A stretch of DNA of 11,338 nucleotides from Planctomycetota bacterium (GTDB lineage Bacteria; Planctomycetota; Phycisphaerae; Sedimentisphaerales; Anaerobacaceae). Within the stretch, counting starts at the first letter, position 1. Every line of letters starts with the position of its first letter. Below are positions 1 through 6,253 of this stretch, in pieces. The stretch covers positions 1-11,338 of the forward strand of contig JAFNGF010000403.1 of the NCBI GenBank assembly GCA_017885385.1. The letters are read 5' to 3'. Position numbers and translations under genes: made by a program. Under the pieces are notes generated by a model, which was not told the DNA's origin, searched no databases, and saw only the letters and a list, made by a program, of their open reading frames with translations.

Positions 1-150
1 CGCTGACCATGTAGTTTTGGAGACAGAAACATGAGATGCAATTGCCCGGTTCTTCGTGTTCTTGCCGCGGCCTGTATTCTGCCGGTGCTAACCGGCTGCG
101 AGAAGTGGACCACGACGCCGGAGTCGCACTCCAAAACTACATGGTCAGCG
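1..150. repeat. Perfect 22-bp inverted repeat (arms 1-22 and 129-150)
   Basis: Bases 1-22, starting CGCTGACCATG, are the exact reverse complement of bases 129-150, ending CATGGTCAGCG. The match stops at base 23/128 on the inner side and may continue outward beyond the window start. The arms are 106 bp apart, too far for an ordinary terminator. The left arm carries the GGAG ribosome-binding site of the small lipoprotein ORF at 31; the right arm lies inside that ORF. It could be a mobile-element end, a dispersed repeat inserted twice, a regulatory duplex or an assembly fold-back; the sequence alone does not decide. Confidence 0.85.
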
Positions 151-210
151 CTATTGGCATTCCCAAACAAACTGTATTGTAATAAGAAACACGTCCGCAC
201 GCAAGGCTGA
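31..210 (+). CDS. Small lipoprotein-like ORF, possibly truncated
   Basis: A 59-residue reading frame. It opens with a basic/polar start, a hydrophobic stretch (residues about 7-20) and a lipobox LTGC with the lipidation cysteine at residue 23, the pattern of a signal peptidase II substrate. A GGAG ribosome-binding site at 19-22 sits 8 bases before the ATG. After the cysteine the protein has only about 36 residues of low-complexity polar and unrecognisable sequence, and residues 34-40 are encoded by the right arm of the inverted repeat. The tail may therefore not be original: an older lipoprotein could have been cut short by a rearrangement near base 128. Export as a lipoprotein is inferred from the motif; no function can be assigned. 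Confidence 0.45.
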   Translation: MRCNCPVLRVLAAACILPVLTGCEKWTTTPESHSKTTWSALLAFPNKLYCNKKHVRTQG

Positions 211-256
211 TATGCCGCCGCGGCGAGCACAACGCAAAGCTGTCTACGTATGCAGC

Positions 257-801
257 CTAATCCACCAGTATAAGTCCGTAGTAATTTGGGCACCGGCGCC
301 TATGGGCCACTACTTCGATTGGAAGCCCTGCTTTTCTGACAGTGGAGAAAACGTCTATTCCACACGCTTCCATCGATGGGCCGCCCGTTCAGGGTGACGA
401 CATTTACGGTCTTCTACCGAACACTTCCGGCAAAAATAGCAAGGACCGGCACCCAGGCTGAATGTTTTCCATGCGCCGCGAAGAAAAATGCTCCGCTCAA
501 GGTCGGCAACTGTCGCCTTCACATCTGCATCCGCGGCAAAGTGAATCAAGATTGCCCGATGATATGCGTCCAAGACCGTGCGCATCTGCTCAGGCGATGG
601 TGTAAAGGGAGGACAGACCAAGCACTGCCCATAGCCGTCACATCCGAACTGGCATTTTAGCCGCACCCAGGCGGCAGTCGCAACATCCGACGGGCAAATT
701 ATGCGGGCATCTCTGACCCCTGATTTGTCTCTGCATATATCACACAATTCTTGGTCGGCCAGGCTTGTTTTTCCCGGCACAACTTTGCTTTTACGTTCCA
801 C
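257..801 (-). CDS. DUF2284 cysteine-rich metal-binding protein, frameshifted
   Basis: Recognised as DUF2284 (predicted metal-binding protein) by the LKCQFGCDGYGQCLVCPPFTP segment (Cys 50, 54, 60, 63), the LGAGPCYFCRKC segment (Cys 121, 124, 127) and the CRHPE motif at Cys134. The start is a GTG at 799-801 preceded 9 bases upstream by GAGGT (complement of 811-815). The open frame stops at 355, only 148 residues, short for the family. A second frame, read from about 380 down to a TAG at 257-259, continues as PSMEACGIDVFSTVRKAG and then a tail with a further cysteine, which is the family's normal C-terminus. Restoring one base near 380-385 joins the two into about 181 residues, the usual length. 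The family probably binds a metal or Fe-S cluster through these cysteines; its physiological role is unknown. The frameshift may be a real recent mutation or a sequence error. Confidence 0.8.
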
Positions 802-958
802 TTGTCCGTGACCTCAAATACATACCGTAATTCTGCGTAGCATTTATCGCAGCCAATTTATACCCTGCTGCCGCATTGTCTGCAACAGCTATGACGATCA
901 GTGATACCCCCCGCTTTCGCCAATGCTGCCATCTAAGCCGGCACCGCGTGAAATCAAA

Positions 959-987
959 TTGAAAATTGTCAATTGTCAACTTACAAT
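959..987 (+). promoter_or_regulatory. Candidate sigma-70 promoter for the HtrA gene
   Basis: TTGAAA at 959-964 and TACAAT at 982-987 are separated by 17 bases, each one mismatch from the consensus -35 and -10 hexamers. Transcription would start near 994, about 50 bases before the ATG at 1044. The -10 box lies in the right arm of a small inverted repeat (969-990). Prediction by eye only. Confidence 0.45.
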
Positions 988-990
988 TGA
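966..990. repeat. Heptamer pair and 8-bp hairpin in the htrA leader region
   Basis: ATTGTCA occurs twice in tandem from 966. TCAATTGT (969-976) and ACAATTGA (983-990) form an 8-bp inverted repeat with a 6-base spacer. The 10-mer CAATTGTCAA found here (970-979) recurs at 9331-9340 just before the ribosome-binding site of the oxidoreductase gene, suggesting a dispersed AT-rich intergenic repeat. Confidence 0.5.
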
Positions 991-1043
991 GTTGCAGTGG
1001 ACCGACCGACGGCATAAAAATGTACTGTGGAGGTTATACGCTG

Positions 1044-2474
1044 ATGAGAATAGTGAATTTACTGCTGACGATTACAACGGTACCAGCACTTTTGCTCGGA
1101 CTCATCGGGCCGGCACAAGCTCAGGACAAAGCAGCATTCGATCGGGAAACGCCGGTGGTCAGGGTCTATCAGAGGACACACAAGGCAGTCGTAAACATCG
1201 CAGGCGAGCGTCTGGCTTCAGGTTCTACCTGGTCGGGATTCGACTGGCCCGATATGTTCGATCCCTGGGGGCCGAGATTCCGCACCCAAGTCACGGTACT
1301 CGGTTCCGGCGTAGTCGTGCACGAAGACGGCTACATCATCACCAACGCACACGTGATAAGAGGAGTCGAGAAGATTAAGGTGATCTTCAGCGATGGTCGT
1401 GACTTTGCTGCGGATAAATTCAGTACCGACGAAAGCAAGGACTTGGCCGTCCTGACCATACCAGCCAATCAGGGCAGCGAAAAATTACCCGTCATCGACC
1501 TGGGCCGGAGCAACGACTTGATGATCGGTGAGACCGTGATAGCGATTGGCAACCCATACGGCTATTCAAACACAGTCACCAGCGGAGTTATAAGTGCTCT
1601 GGGCAGAGACATCCAGGTACATGAGGGGTTCTGGCTGCGCGGCCTTATCCAGACCGATGCCCCCATTAACCCCGGAAATAGTGGCGGCCCGCTGCTAAAT
1701 ATCAACGGTGAGCTAATAGGGGTCAATACGGCAATCAGAGCAGAGGCACAAAACATCGGCTTTGCAATACCCGTAGACACACTGGTCGACAACCTCAGTC
1801 ACATGCTGATGCCCGAAAGACTGCGCCGTGCCAGGCTGGGCCTGGTAATGGGCAGAATGAAAACCGTCGGCGAGTTTAGCGGGCTGGTAGTCGATTCGGT
1901 CAGCAAAGACAGTCCCGCCGACCAGCAAGGAATGGCTGCCGGCGACCTGGTCCTTGAGATCGACGGACAGAAGCTCAGCGGTGTAATCGACTTCTACGTC
2001 AAAATGATAAACAAAGAGATCGGGGAAGCCATAGCCATCAAATATGTAAGACCCAAAGACTCTTATCCTCAGATACGGTCAGCCGAATTGAAGATGGTGC
2101 CGAGGCCTCTGCCCGATGGTCAAATGCTCGCCAGAGAATTCTTCCAGATGGAAGTCTCCGAGCTGAACGAGACGGTTGCCTCCAAGTTCAATTACAGAGA
2201 CACGTATCCGATAATGATTATAATAGACGTAGAACGGGGTGGAGTCGCTGACCAGGCCGGCCTTCAGCCGGGAGACCTTATTTCGCAAGTAAATAACGCT
2301 ACCGTGCGCAACCTCAGGGAGTTTTCACTGGAGATGGAAAAGATCAGCGAAGGAGATGCGGCGAACTTCGGGATTATGCGCATTACTCTGCGTGCTTTTG
2401 GACAAATCCAGCGCCAATACGTCATAACGCTAAAGGCGCAGAGAAAACAACTCCCTTCGCGCCGTCTCCTGTGA
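1044..2474 (+). CDS. HtrA/Deg-family periplasmic serine protease with two PDZ domains
   Basis: A 476-residue trypsin-like (S1C) protease of the HtrA/DegP/DegQ group, which degrades or refolds damaged envelope proteins. The ATG at 1044 is chosen because GGAGGT (1029-1034) lies 9 bases upstream and a Sec signal peptide starts there (hydrophobic residues about 4-20, cleavage likely after AQA near residue 26); starting at 966 would bury that signal. The triad is complete: His103 in TNAHV, Asp133 in SKDLAVL, Ser213 in NPGNSGGPLL. Two PDZ domains follow, about residues 265-355 and 375-465, each with a G-D-L signature (AAGDLVLEIDG and QPGDLISQVNN). Length fits the family. It faces a second HtrA-like gene across 75 bp. 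Family assignment is secure; orthology to DegP, DegQ or DegS is not claimed. Confidence 0.93.
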   Translation: MRIVNLLLTITTVPALLLGLIGPAQAQDKAAFDRETPVVRVYQRTHKAVVNIAGERLASGSTWSGFDWPDMFDPWGPRFRTQVTVLGSGVVVHEDGYIITNAHVIRGVEKIKVIFSDGRDFAADKFSTDESKDLAVLTIPANQGSEKLPVIDLGRSNDLMIGETVIAIGNPYGYSNTVTSGVISALGRDIQVHEGFWLRGLIQTDAPINPGNSGGPLLNINGELIGVNTAIRAEAQNIGFAIPVDTLVDNLSHMLMPERLRRARLGLVMGRMKTVGEFSGLVVDSVSKDSPADQQGMAAGDLVLEIDGQKLSGVIDFYVKMINKEIGEAIAIKYVRPKDSYPQIRSAELKMVPRPLPDGQMLAREFFQMEVSELNETVASKFNYRDTYPIMIIIDVERGGVADQAGLQPGDLISQVNNATVRNLREFSLEMEKISEGDAANFGIMRITLRAFGQIQRQYVITLKAQRKQLPSRRLL

Positions 2475-2480
2475 CGGCGC
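2459..2480 (+). terminator. Strong hairpin over the htrA stop codon
   Basis: GCGCCGTC (2459-2466) and GACGGCGC (2473-2480) form a perfect 8-bp GC-rich stem with a 6-base loop, overlapping the TGA at 2472-2474. No T-run follows, so it is not a canonical intrinsic terminator. It may still end or protect transcripts between the two convergent HtrA genes. Confidence 0.4.
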
Positions 2481-2549
2481 CCTGCAGGCGTTCAAGTGGC
2501 GGTGCGCGACCAATATACAGCATCTCATCGCGCGTATCGCTGCGTGCGA

Positions 2550-4073
2550 TCACTTCAGCTGAAGCAGAACCAAGCGGGTGTAGTGTTTATCTTTGACTAA
2601 CAGCAGCACGACGCCTTTTTTACCGCCCTGCTCCACTGCGCGGTTAAAGTCGCCCGTATCCTTGACGGGCCTTCGATTGACCTGCAAAATTAGTGTTCCG
2701 GCAGTTATACCCTGCCGTTCGGCTTCCGAGCCAGTCTCAACTTTCGTGACGACGACCCCCCTGTCACCCTTATAGCCAAGATGCTCCGCCAGCTCAGGCG
2801 TGAGGTCCTCGACTGTGAAACCTAATCGTTCGAGCACATGTGGACCGGCGGCGACCGGCTGTCTTAATGGTGAACGCCTGCCAAGCGTAACTGCAAAAGT
2901 CACCCGCTTTCCATCACGCAACAGTATCACTTCAATCTGCGTCCCCGGCTTTAGAAGTGCGATGCGCGTCCGCAGCTCGTTAGCTGATGTCACTGGCCGG
3001 CCATTAAGCTCGACAATAACGTCGTGCCGCTTGATCCCCGCTTTCTCGGCGGCAGAATCTTCGACAACCTGGGAAACGACCGCGCCTCCGGCATCCTTAA
3101 GCCCGAGAGCCTCCGCCATATCTGGGCTTACGTCTTGAATCGACACACCCAGGAACCCACGCTCAATCATCCCGTGCTCAATGAGCTGCTCGTAGACAAA
3201 CTTGGCCGTATTTATCGGGATTGCAAAACTCACTCGTCCGCCGGGGCCTTTATCGGTTACGGCAACATTTATTCCGGCGACCTTTCCGTTAAGATTGAGC
3301 AGCGGCCCGCCGCCGTCACCGACAGTTATAGCAACATCTGTCTGGATGAAATCCTCGTAAGTAGCCAAACCCAAGCCGCTCCTTCCCTTGGCGGTCACCA
3401 TGCCGCCTGAGAACGGATGGCCCGGACCAAATGGACTGTTTACAGCAACAACCCAATCGCCAACGGCGAGAGCATCGGAGTCACCCAGCTCCAGGAAAGG
3501 CAGATCATCAGCGTCAATTCTCAGCACAGCGATATCCGTTTCGGAGTCTGTGCCGATAATTTTGGCCTCAAGCTCCCGCTTGTCTGCAAGCTTAACCTTG
3601 ATTGTTTTAGCCCCCTCGACAACGTGCCCGGTTGTGAGGATATGACCATCTTTGGAAACAATAAAGCCACTGCCTTCGCAGCACTGGTAAGATTTGGGCT
3701 GAGGAAGACGCAATGGAGGTTCTTGTGGGCGGAAGAAATAGTAATAACTATCATCATCACGCTGAAAAGGCCCGCCCTGACCGAAGTCGAAGGGCCCGCC
3801 AAAGTAACCAGGGTGCGGCTGAACAAACGGCCAGTTCGGGATTTCGAGGTCATACGAGGTTGCACTCTTTTCGACCAAAACCTGCACTACCGCAGGTCGG
3901 GCCTTCTCAGCGATCTGGGCAAAGACCTTGCCTATTTCCCGAAGCGCTTCGATCCGGCTGTCAGCCTGGCCAAAAGCCGGCAGCGGGCTAATAAAGGGCA
4001 AAACAAAAAGAAGTGCCGACAATAGAAAGAATTGCCAGATCGCTTGTTTTTGCGTGCAGTTGTAGGTCCGCAT
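2550..4073 (-). CDS. HtrA-like protein with two PDZ domains, catalytic Ser replaced by Gly
   Basis: A 507-residue HtrA-family protein. The ATG at 4071-4073 has AAGGAG 6-7 bases upstream (complement of about 4080-4085) and begins a Sec signal peptide (hydrophobic residues about 13-33, cleavage probably after AFG or AFGQA). A Pro/Gly/aromatic linker covers residues about 78-128. In the protease fold His150 (TTGHVVEG) and Asp180 (SETDIAVL) are kept, but the usual GNSGGP loop reads GDGGGP: residue 254, where the nucleophile serine belongs, is glycine, encoded GGC at 3312-3314. The usual GNPFG is also changed, to NSPFG. Two PDZ domains follow (about 305-398 and 412-505). The frame is intact and full length, so this is probably a maintained pseudoprotease acting as a chaperone, scaffold or substrate-binding partner, not debris. 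That role is inference. Confidence 0.9.
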   Translation of the reverse strand: MRTYNCTQKQAIWQFFLLSALLFVLPFISPLPAFGQADSRIEALREIGKVFAQIAEKARPAVVQVLVEKSATSYDLEIPNWPFVQPHPGYFGGPFDFGQGGPFQRDDDSYYYFFRPQEPPLRLPQPKSYQCCEGSGFIVSKDGHILTTGHVVEGAKTIKVKLADKRELEAKIIGTDSETDIAVLRIDADDLPFLELGDSDALAVGDWVVAVNSPFGPGHPFSGGMVTAKGRSGLGLATYEDFIQTDVAITVGDGGGPLLNLNGKVAGINVAVTDKGPGGRVSFAIPINTAKFVYEQLIEHGMIERGFLGVSIQDVSPDMAEALGLKDAGGAVVSQVVEDSAAEKAGIKRHDVIVELNGRPVTSANELRTRIALLKPGTQIEVILLRDGKRVTFAVTLGRRSPLRQPVAAGPHVLERLGFTVEDLTPELAEHLGYKGDRGVVVTKVETGSEAERQGITAGTLILQVNRRPVKDTGDFNRAVEQGGKKGVVLLLVKDKHYTRLVLLQLK

Positions 4074-4289
4074 TTTTCTCTCCTTGCTTTTTGAGCAAAT
4101 AAACGCAGATATTGGCCCCGATCCAGTCGGAGGTGCCGGCAGCAAAGCGATTTTATAATGTGTATACGATTGTACAAATTCGACTGTTCACGCCAAACCG
4201 CCCTCATTTTGCCGTGTCAACCTTAGCACTGCCTTGTCTTCTCAATCAGGCCGGCTATAATGTTCGGGCCTGTAAAGGTATAGCAGACA
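4074..4289. promoter_or_regulatory. Divergent promoter region between HtrA-like and M28 genes
   Basis: A 216-bp intergenic region serving two divergent genes. On the + strand TATAAT at 4256-4261 with TTGTCT at 4234-4239 (16-base spacer) is a plausible promoter for the M28 gene, giving a leader of about 20 bases. On the - strand an AT-rich stretch around 4150-4180 is the likely promoter area for the HtrA-like gene, but no hexamer pair there is clearly better than others. No operator repeats were found. Confidence 0.4.
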
Positions 4290-5273
4290 ATGACCAATGT
4301 GCCCGGCAAAAGTTTCACTGGCGAGCTTGCGCCCCTGACCGCGGCTGAACTATTGATGCGCAGCGAACTGGAGCGCGACGTTGAGAAGCTCGCTGGTCAA
4401 ATCGGCCAGCGAAACATCTGGCATCACCGGAACCTCGCCGCAGCCGCTGATTTCATCGAGAGCTCGCTTGACAAGACGTGCTATAAAATCAGCCGGCAGA
4501 GATTCCGCGCACAAGGCAGCATCTGCTGCAACATTGAGGCCGCTGTGATCGGGGCCAAATGTCCCGAGCAAGTTGTGGTCGTCGGCGCACACTACGATTC
4601 TGTGTTCGGCTGTCCGGGCGCCAATGACAATGCCTCGGCGGTGGCAGCAACGCTTGCCCTTGCCCGCTGCTTTGCGGACAGAACACCCGCCCGGACCGTT
4701 CGCTTTGTTTTGTTTGCAAACGAAGAGCCGCCATTCTTTCAAACCGATGAAATGGGCAGCCTAATTTACGCCAAAAGCTGCCGGGCAAAAGGCGATGATA
4801 TCGTCGCGATGCTCTGCCTGGAGTGCATCGGCTACTATACTGAGCAGCCCGGTAGCCAGAAATATCCGTTCCCGTTCAACCTTATGTACCCTTCGACCGG
4901 CAACTTCATCGGCTTTGTGAGCAACTTTGCCTCTGGCAAACTACTGCACACGGTGGTTACCTCGTTCCGGGAAAAGTGCCAGTTTCCATCTGAGGCTGGA
5001 GCCGTGCCGGAAATCGTCCCAGGCGTCGCCTGGTCGGACCAGTGGTCGTTCTGGCAGCAAGGTTACCAGGCAATTATGATCACCGATACCGCTCCATTTC
5101 GCTATCCCTATTACCACGAACCTGAAGACACTCCGGACAAAATCAGTTATGACCACCTGACAAGAGTGGTTTCCGGCCTTGAGCACGTCATCGCTGACCT
5201 GACGGAGCTGACCCCGGCAGTTGATAAGAACATCCAGGTTGCGCAACCGCAGAGTCCGGTCTATCCCGGTTAG
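4290..5273 (+). CDS. M28-family zinc metallopeptidase (aminopeptidase-like)
   Basis: A 327-residue protein with the M28 co-catalytic zinc peptidase signature. Visible likely ligands and catalytic residues are His101 and Asp103 (GAHYDSV), Asp113 (GANDNASAVA, bridging), Glu145/Glu146 (ANEEPPFF), Glu178 (LCLECIGYY) and His276 (YYHEPEDTPDKI). Members remove N-terminal residues from peptides or act as glutaminyl-cyclase-like enzymes; the exact substrate cannot be read from sequence. The start is fixed by a TAG at 4281-4283 in the same frame; the ribosome-binding site AAAGG (4274-4278) is weak and 11 bases away. No signal peptide or membrane segment is present, although many bacterial M28 enzymes are exported, so this copy is probably cytoplasmic. 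It stands alone with its own promoter. Confidence 0.88.
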   Translation: MTNVPGKSFTGELAPLTAAELLMRSELERDVEKLAGQIGQRNIWHHRNLAAAADFIESSLDKTCYKISRQRFRAQGSICCNIEAAVIGAKCPEQVVVVGAHYDSVFGCPGANDNASAVAATLALARCFADRTPARTVRFVLFANEEPPFFQTDEMGSLIYAKSCRAKGDDIVAMLCLECIGYYTEQPGSQKYPFPFNLMYPSTGNFIGFVSNFASGKLLHTVVTSFREKCQFPSEAGAVPEIVPGVAWSDQWSFWQQGYQAIMITDTAPFRYPYYHEPEDTPDKISYDHLTRVVSGLEHVIADLTELTPAVDKNIQVAQPQSPVYPG

Positions 5274-5285
5274 TTTCAAGACGAA

Positions 5286-5302
5286 AGATTTCGCAGAAAT
5301 CT
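5286..5302 (+). terminator. Weak hairpin after the M28 gene
   Basis: AGATTTC (5286-5292) and GAAATCT (5296-5302) pair over 7 bp with a 3-base loop, 12 bases after the M28 stop codon. There is no clear T-run, so termination is uncertain. Confidence 0.3.
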
Positions 5303-5303
5303 C

Positions 5304-5332
5304 TTGCCAGGCGGCGCCCATCGGGCTATAAT
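5304..5332 (+). promoter_or_regulatory. Strong candidate sigma-70 promoter for the pilin pair
   Basis: TTGCCA (5304-5309) and a perfect TATAAT (5327-5332) are 17 bases apart. Transcription would begin near 5339, leaving a leader of about 80 bases before the ATG at 5422. The spacing and the hexamers make this the best promoter match seen in the window; it would drive both 5422-6249 and 6254-7114. Confidence 0.55.
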
Positions 5333-5383
5333 CCGGAAAGATACACTTACTCGCGGATCATCATCTCTGAAAAATAGAAAAAT

Positions 5384-5420
5384 GTCGGTCAAAAGACTCC
5401 TTTGATGGAGGCGAGCCGAC
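5384..5420 (+). promoter_or_regulatory. Leader hairpin that can hide the pilin ribosome-binding site
   Basis: GTCGG (5384-5388) can pair with CCGAC (5416-5420), extended by TC/GA with one bulged G. Inside it CTCC (5397-5400) pairs with GGAG (5407-5410), which is the Shine-Dalgarno sequence GGAGG (5407-5411) of the first pilin gene. The folded form would block ribosome entry. Whether it forms or is regulated is inference. Confidence 0.4.
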
Positions 5421-5421
5421 C

Positions 5422-6249
5422 ATGCGAAAAAAAGCATTTACGCTCATCGAGCTTCTTGTGGTCATTGCCATCATTGCGCTACTGATGGCGATTTTGCTGC
5501 CCACGCTGCAGCGGGTTAAAAAGCAGGCCAAGGCCGTGGCCTGCCAGTCCAAACTGCGTCAATGGGGTGTCGCATTTTGCGCATACACCACTGATTATGA
5601 CGGCAAGTTCTTTCCCTGGTGGCCTCCGTACTACGCCAGCTTCATGCAGGATAACCGATCCTGCTTACATTGGCCCTATAAAATGCGGGCTTATTACCGT
5701 GACTGCAACGATCTACGGTTGTGCCCGGCTACAAAACCTGGTAAGTTGGATTATGAACACATACTTGTGGCGGATGACAAGTTCTCAGTCTGGTGGTACT
5801 GCGCCCAAGGTCAGTCCGGATTTCTTGTCTGGTACTTCGGCAGTTACGGCCTCAACGCGTTTATCGGCAAGGCGGACCACGACTATCGGAGCTATCGCGG
5901 GATGTGGAATACGTCCCTGGTGCCGGATGCCGACTGCGTGCCCGTGCTCTTTGATTGTATGTCCCCCATCGCATGGTATTACCTCGGCGACTACGAGTGG
6001 ATTCCCCCTGAATATGAGGGGGCATGCGGTCCCGAGCCAGGGAACAGGATGAACTATGCGTGCATTGAGCGTCACGTCGGAGGCGTCAATTCCCTTTTCA
6101 TGGATTGGTCGGTGCGGAAAGTGGGATTGAAGGAACTCTGGACGCTCAAGTGGCATCGCGAATACAACACGCGTGGCCCGTGGACCAAAGCCGGCGGCGT
6201 CAGGCCCGAAAACTGGCCGCAGTGGATGCGGAAGTTCAAGGATTACTGA
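5422..6249 (+). CDS. Pseudopilin-like protein, prepilin-type N-terminus, first of tandem pair
   Basis: A 275-residue protein with a short basic leader (MRKKA), a predicted prepilin peptidase cut before Phe6, the conserved Glu at mature position 5 (residue 10) and one hydrophobic helix to about residue 28. The Ala-Phe junction, not Gly-Phe, is common in planctomycete proteins of this class. The C-terminus has RHVGGVNSLFMDW, an H-x9-D motif (His218, Asp228) where the usual following Gly is Trp, then a VGLKELWTLKWHR...FKDY module. The central part (about 50-215) is rich in Trp, Tyr and Cys and not recognised. GGAGG at 5407-5411 is 10 bases from the ATG. Such proteins are thought to assemble with type II secretion or type IV pilus-like machinery, but no such machinery genes are in the window. 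It is probably cotranscribed with the next gene, 4 bases away. Confidence 0.85.
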   Translation: MRKKAFTLIELLVVIAIIALLMAILLPTLQRVKKQAKAVACQSKLRQWGVAFCAYTTDYDGKFFPWWPPYYASFMQDNRSCLHWPYKMRAYYRDCNDLRLCPATKPGKLDYEHILVADDKFSVWWYCAQGQSGFLVWYFGSYGLNAFIGKADHDYRSYRGMWNTSLVPDADCVPVLFDCMSPIAWYYLGDYEWIPPEYEGACGPEPGNRMNYACIERHVGGVNSLFMDWSVRKVGLKELWTLKWHREYNTRGPWTKAGGVRPENWPQWMRKFKDY

Positions 6250-6253
6250 CAAA

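Noticed and set aside
1..150. Possible intrinsic terminator from the 22-bp inverted repeat
   Set aside because: The arms are separated by 106 bases and no T-run follows.
376..660. 94-residue + strand ORF
   Set aside because: It overlaps the DUF2284 gene on the opposite strand, whose family motifs are clear; the + frame shows no recognisable domain.
966..1043. Upstream extension of the HtrA gene to ATG 966
   Set aside because: This part covers the promoter-like sequence and inverted repeat; the start at 1044 has GGAGGT at the right distance and begins a signal peptide.
3417..4025. 202-residue + strand ORF
   Set aside because: Antisense shadow of the HtrA-like gene; composition and lack of motifs suggest it is not a gene.
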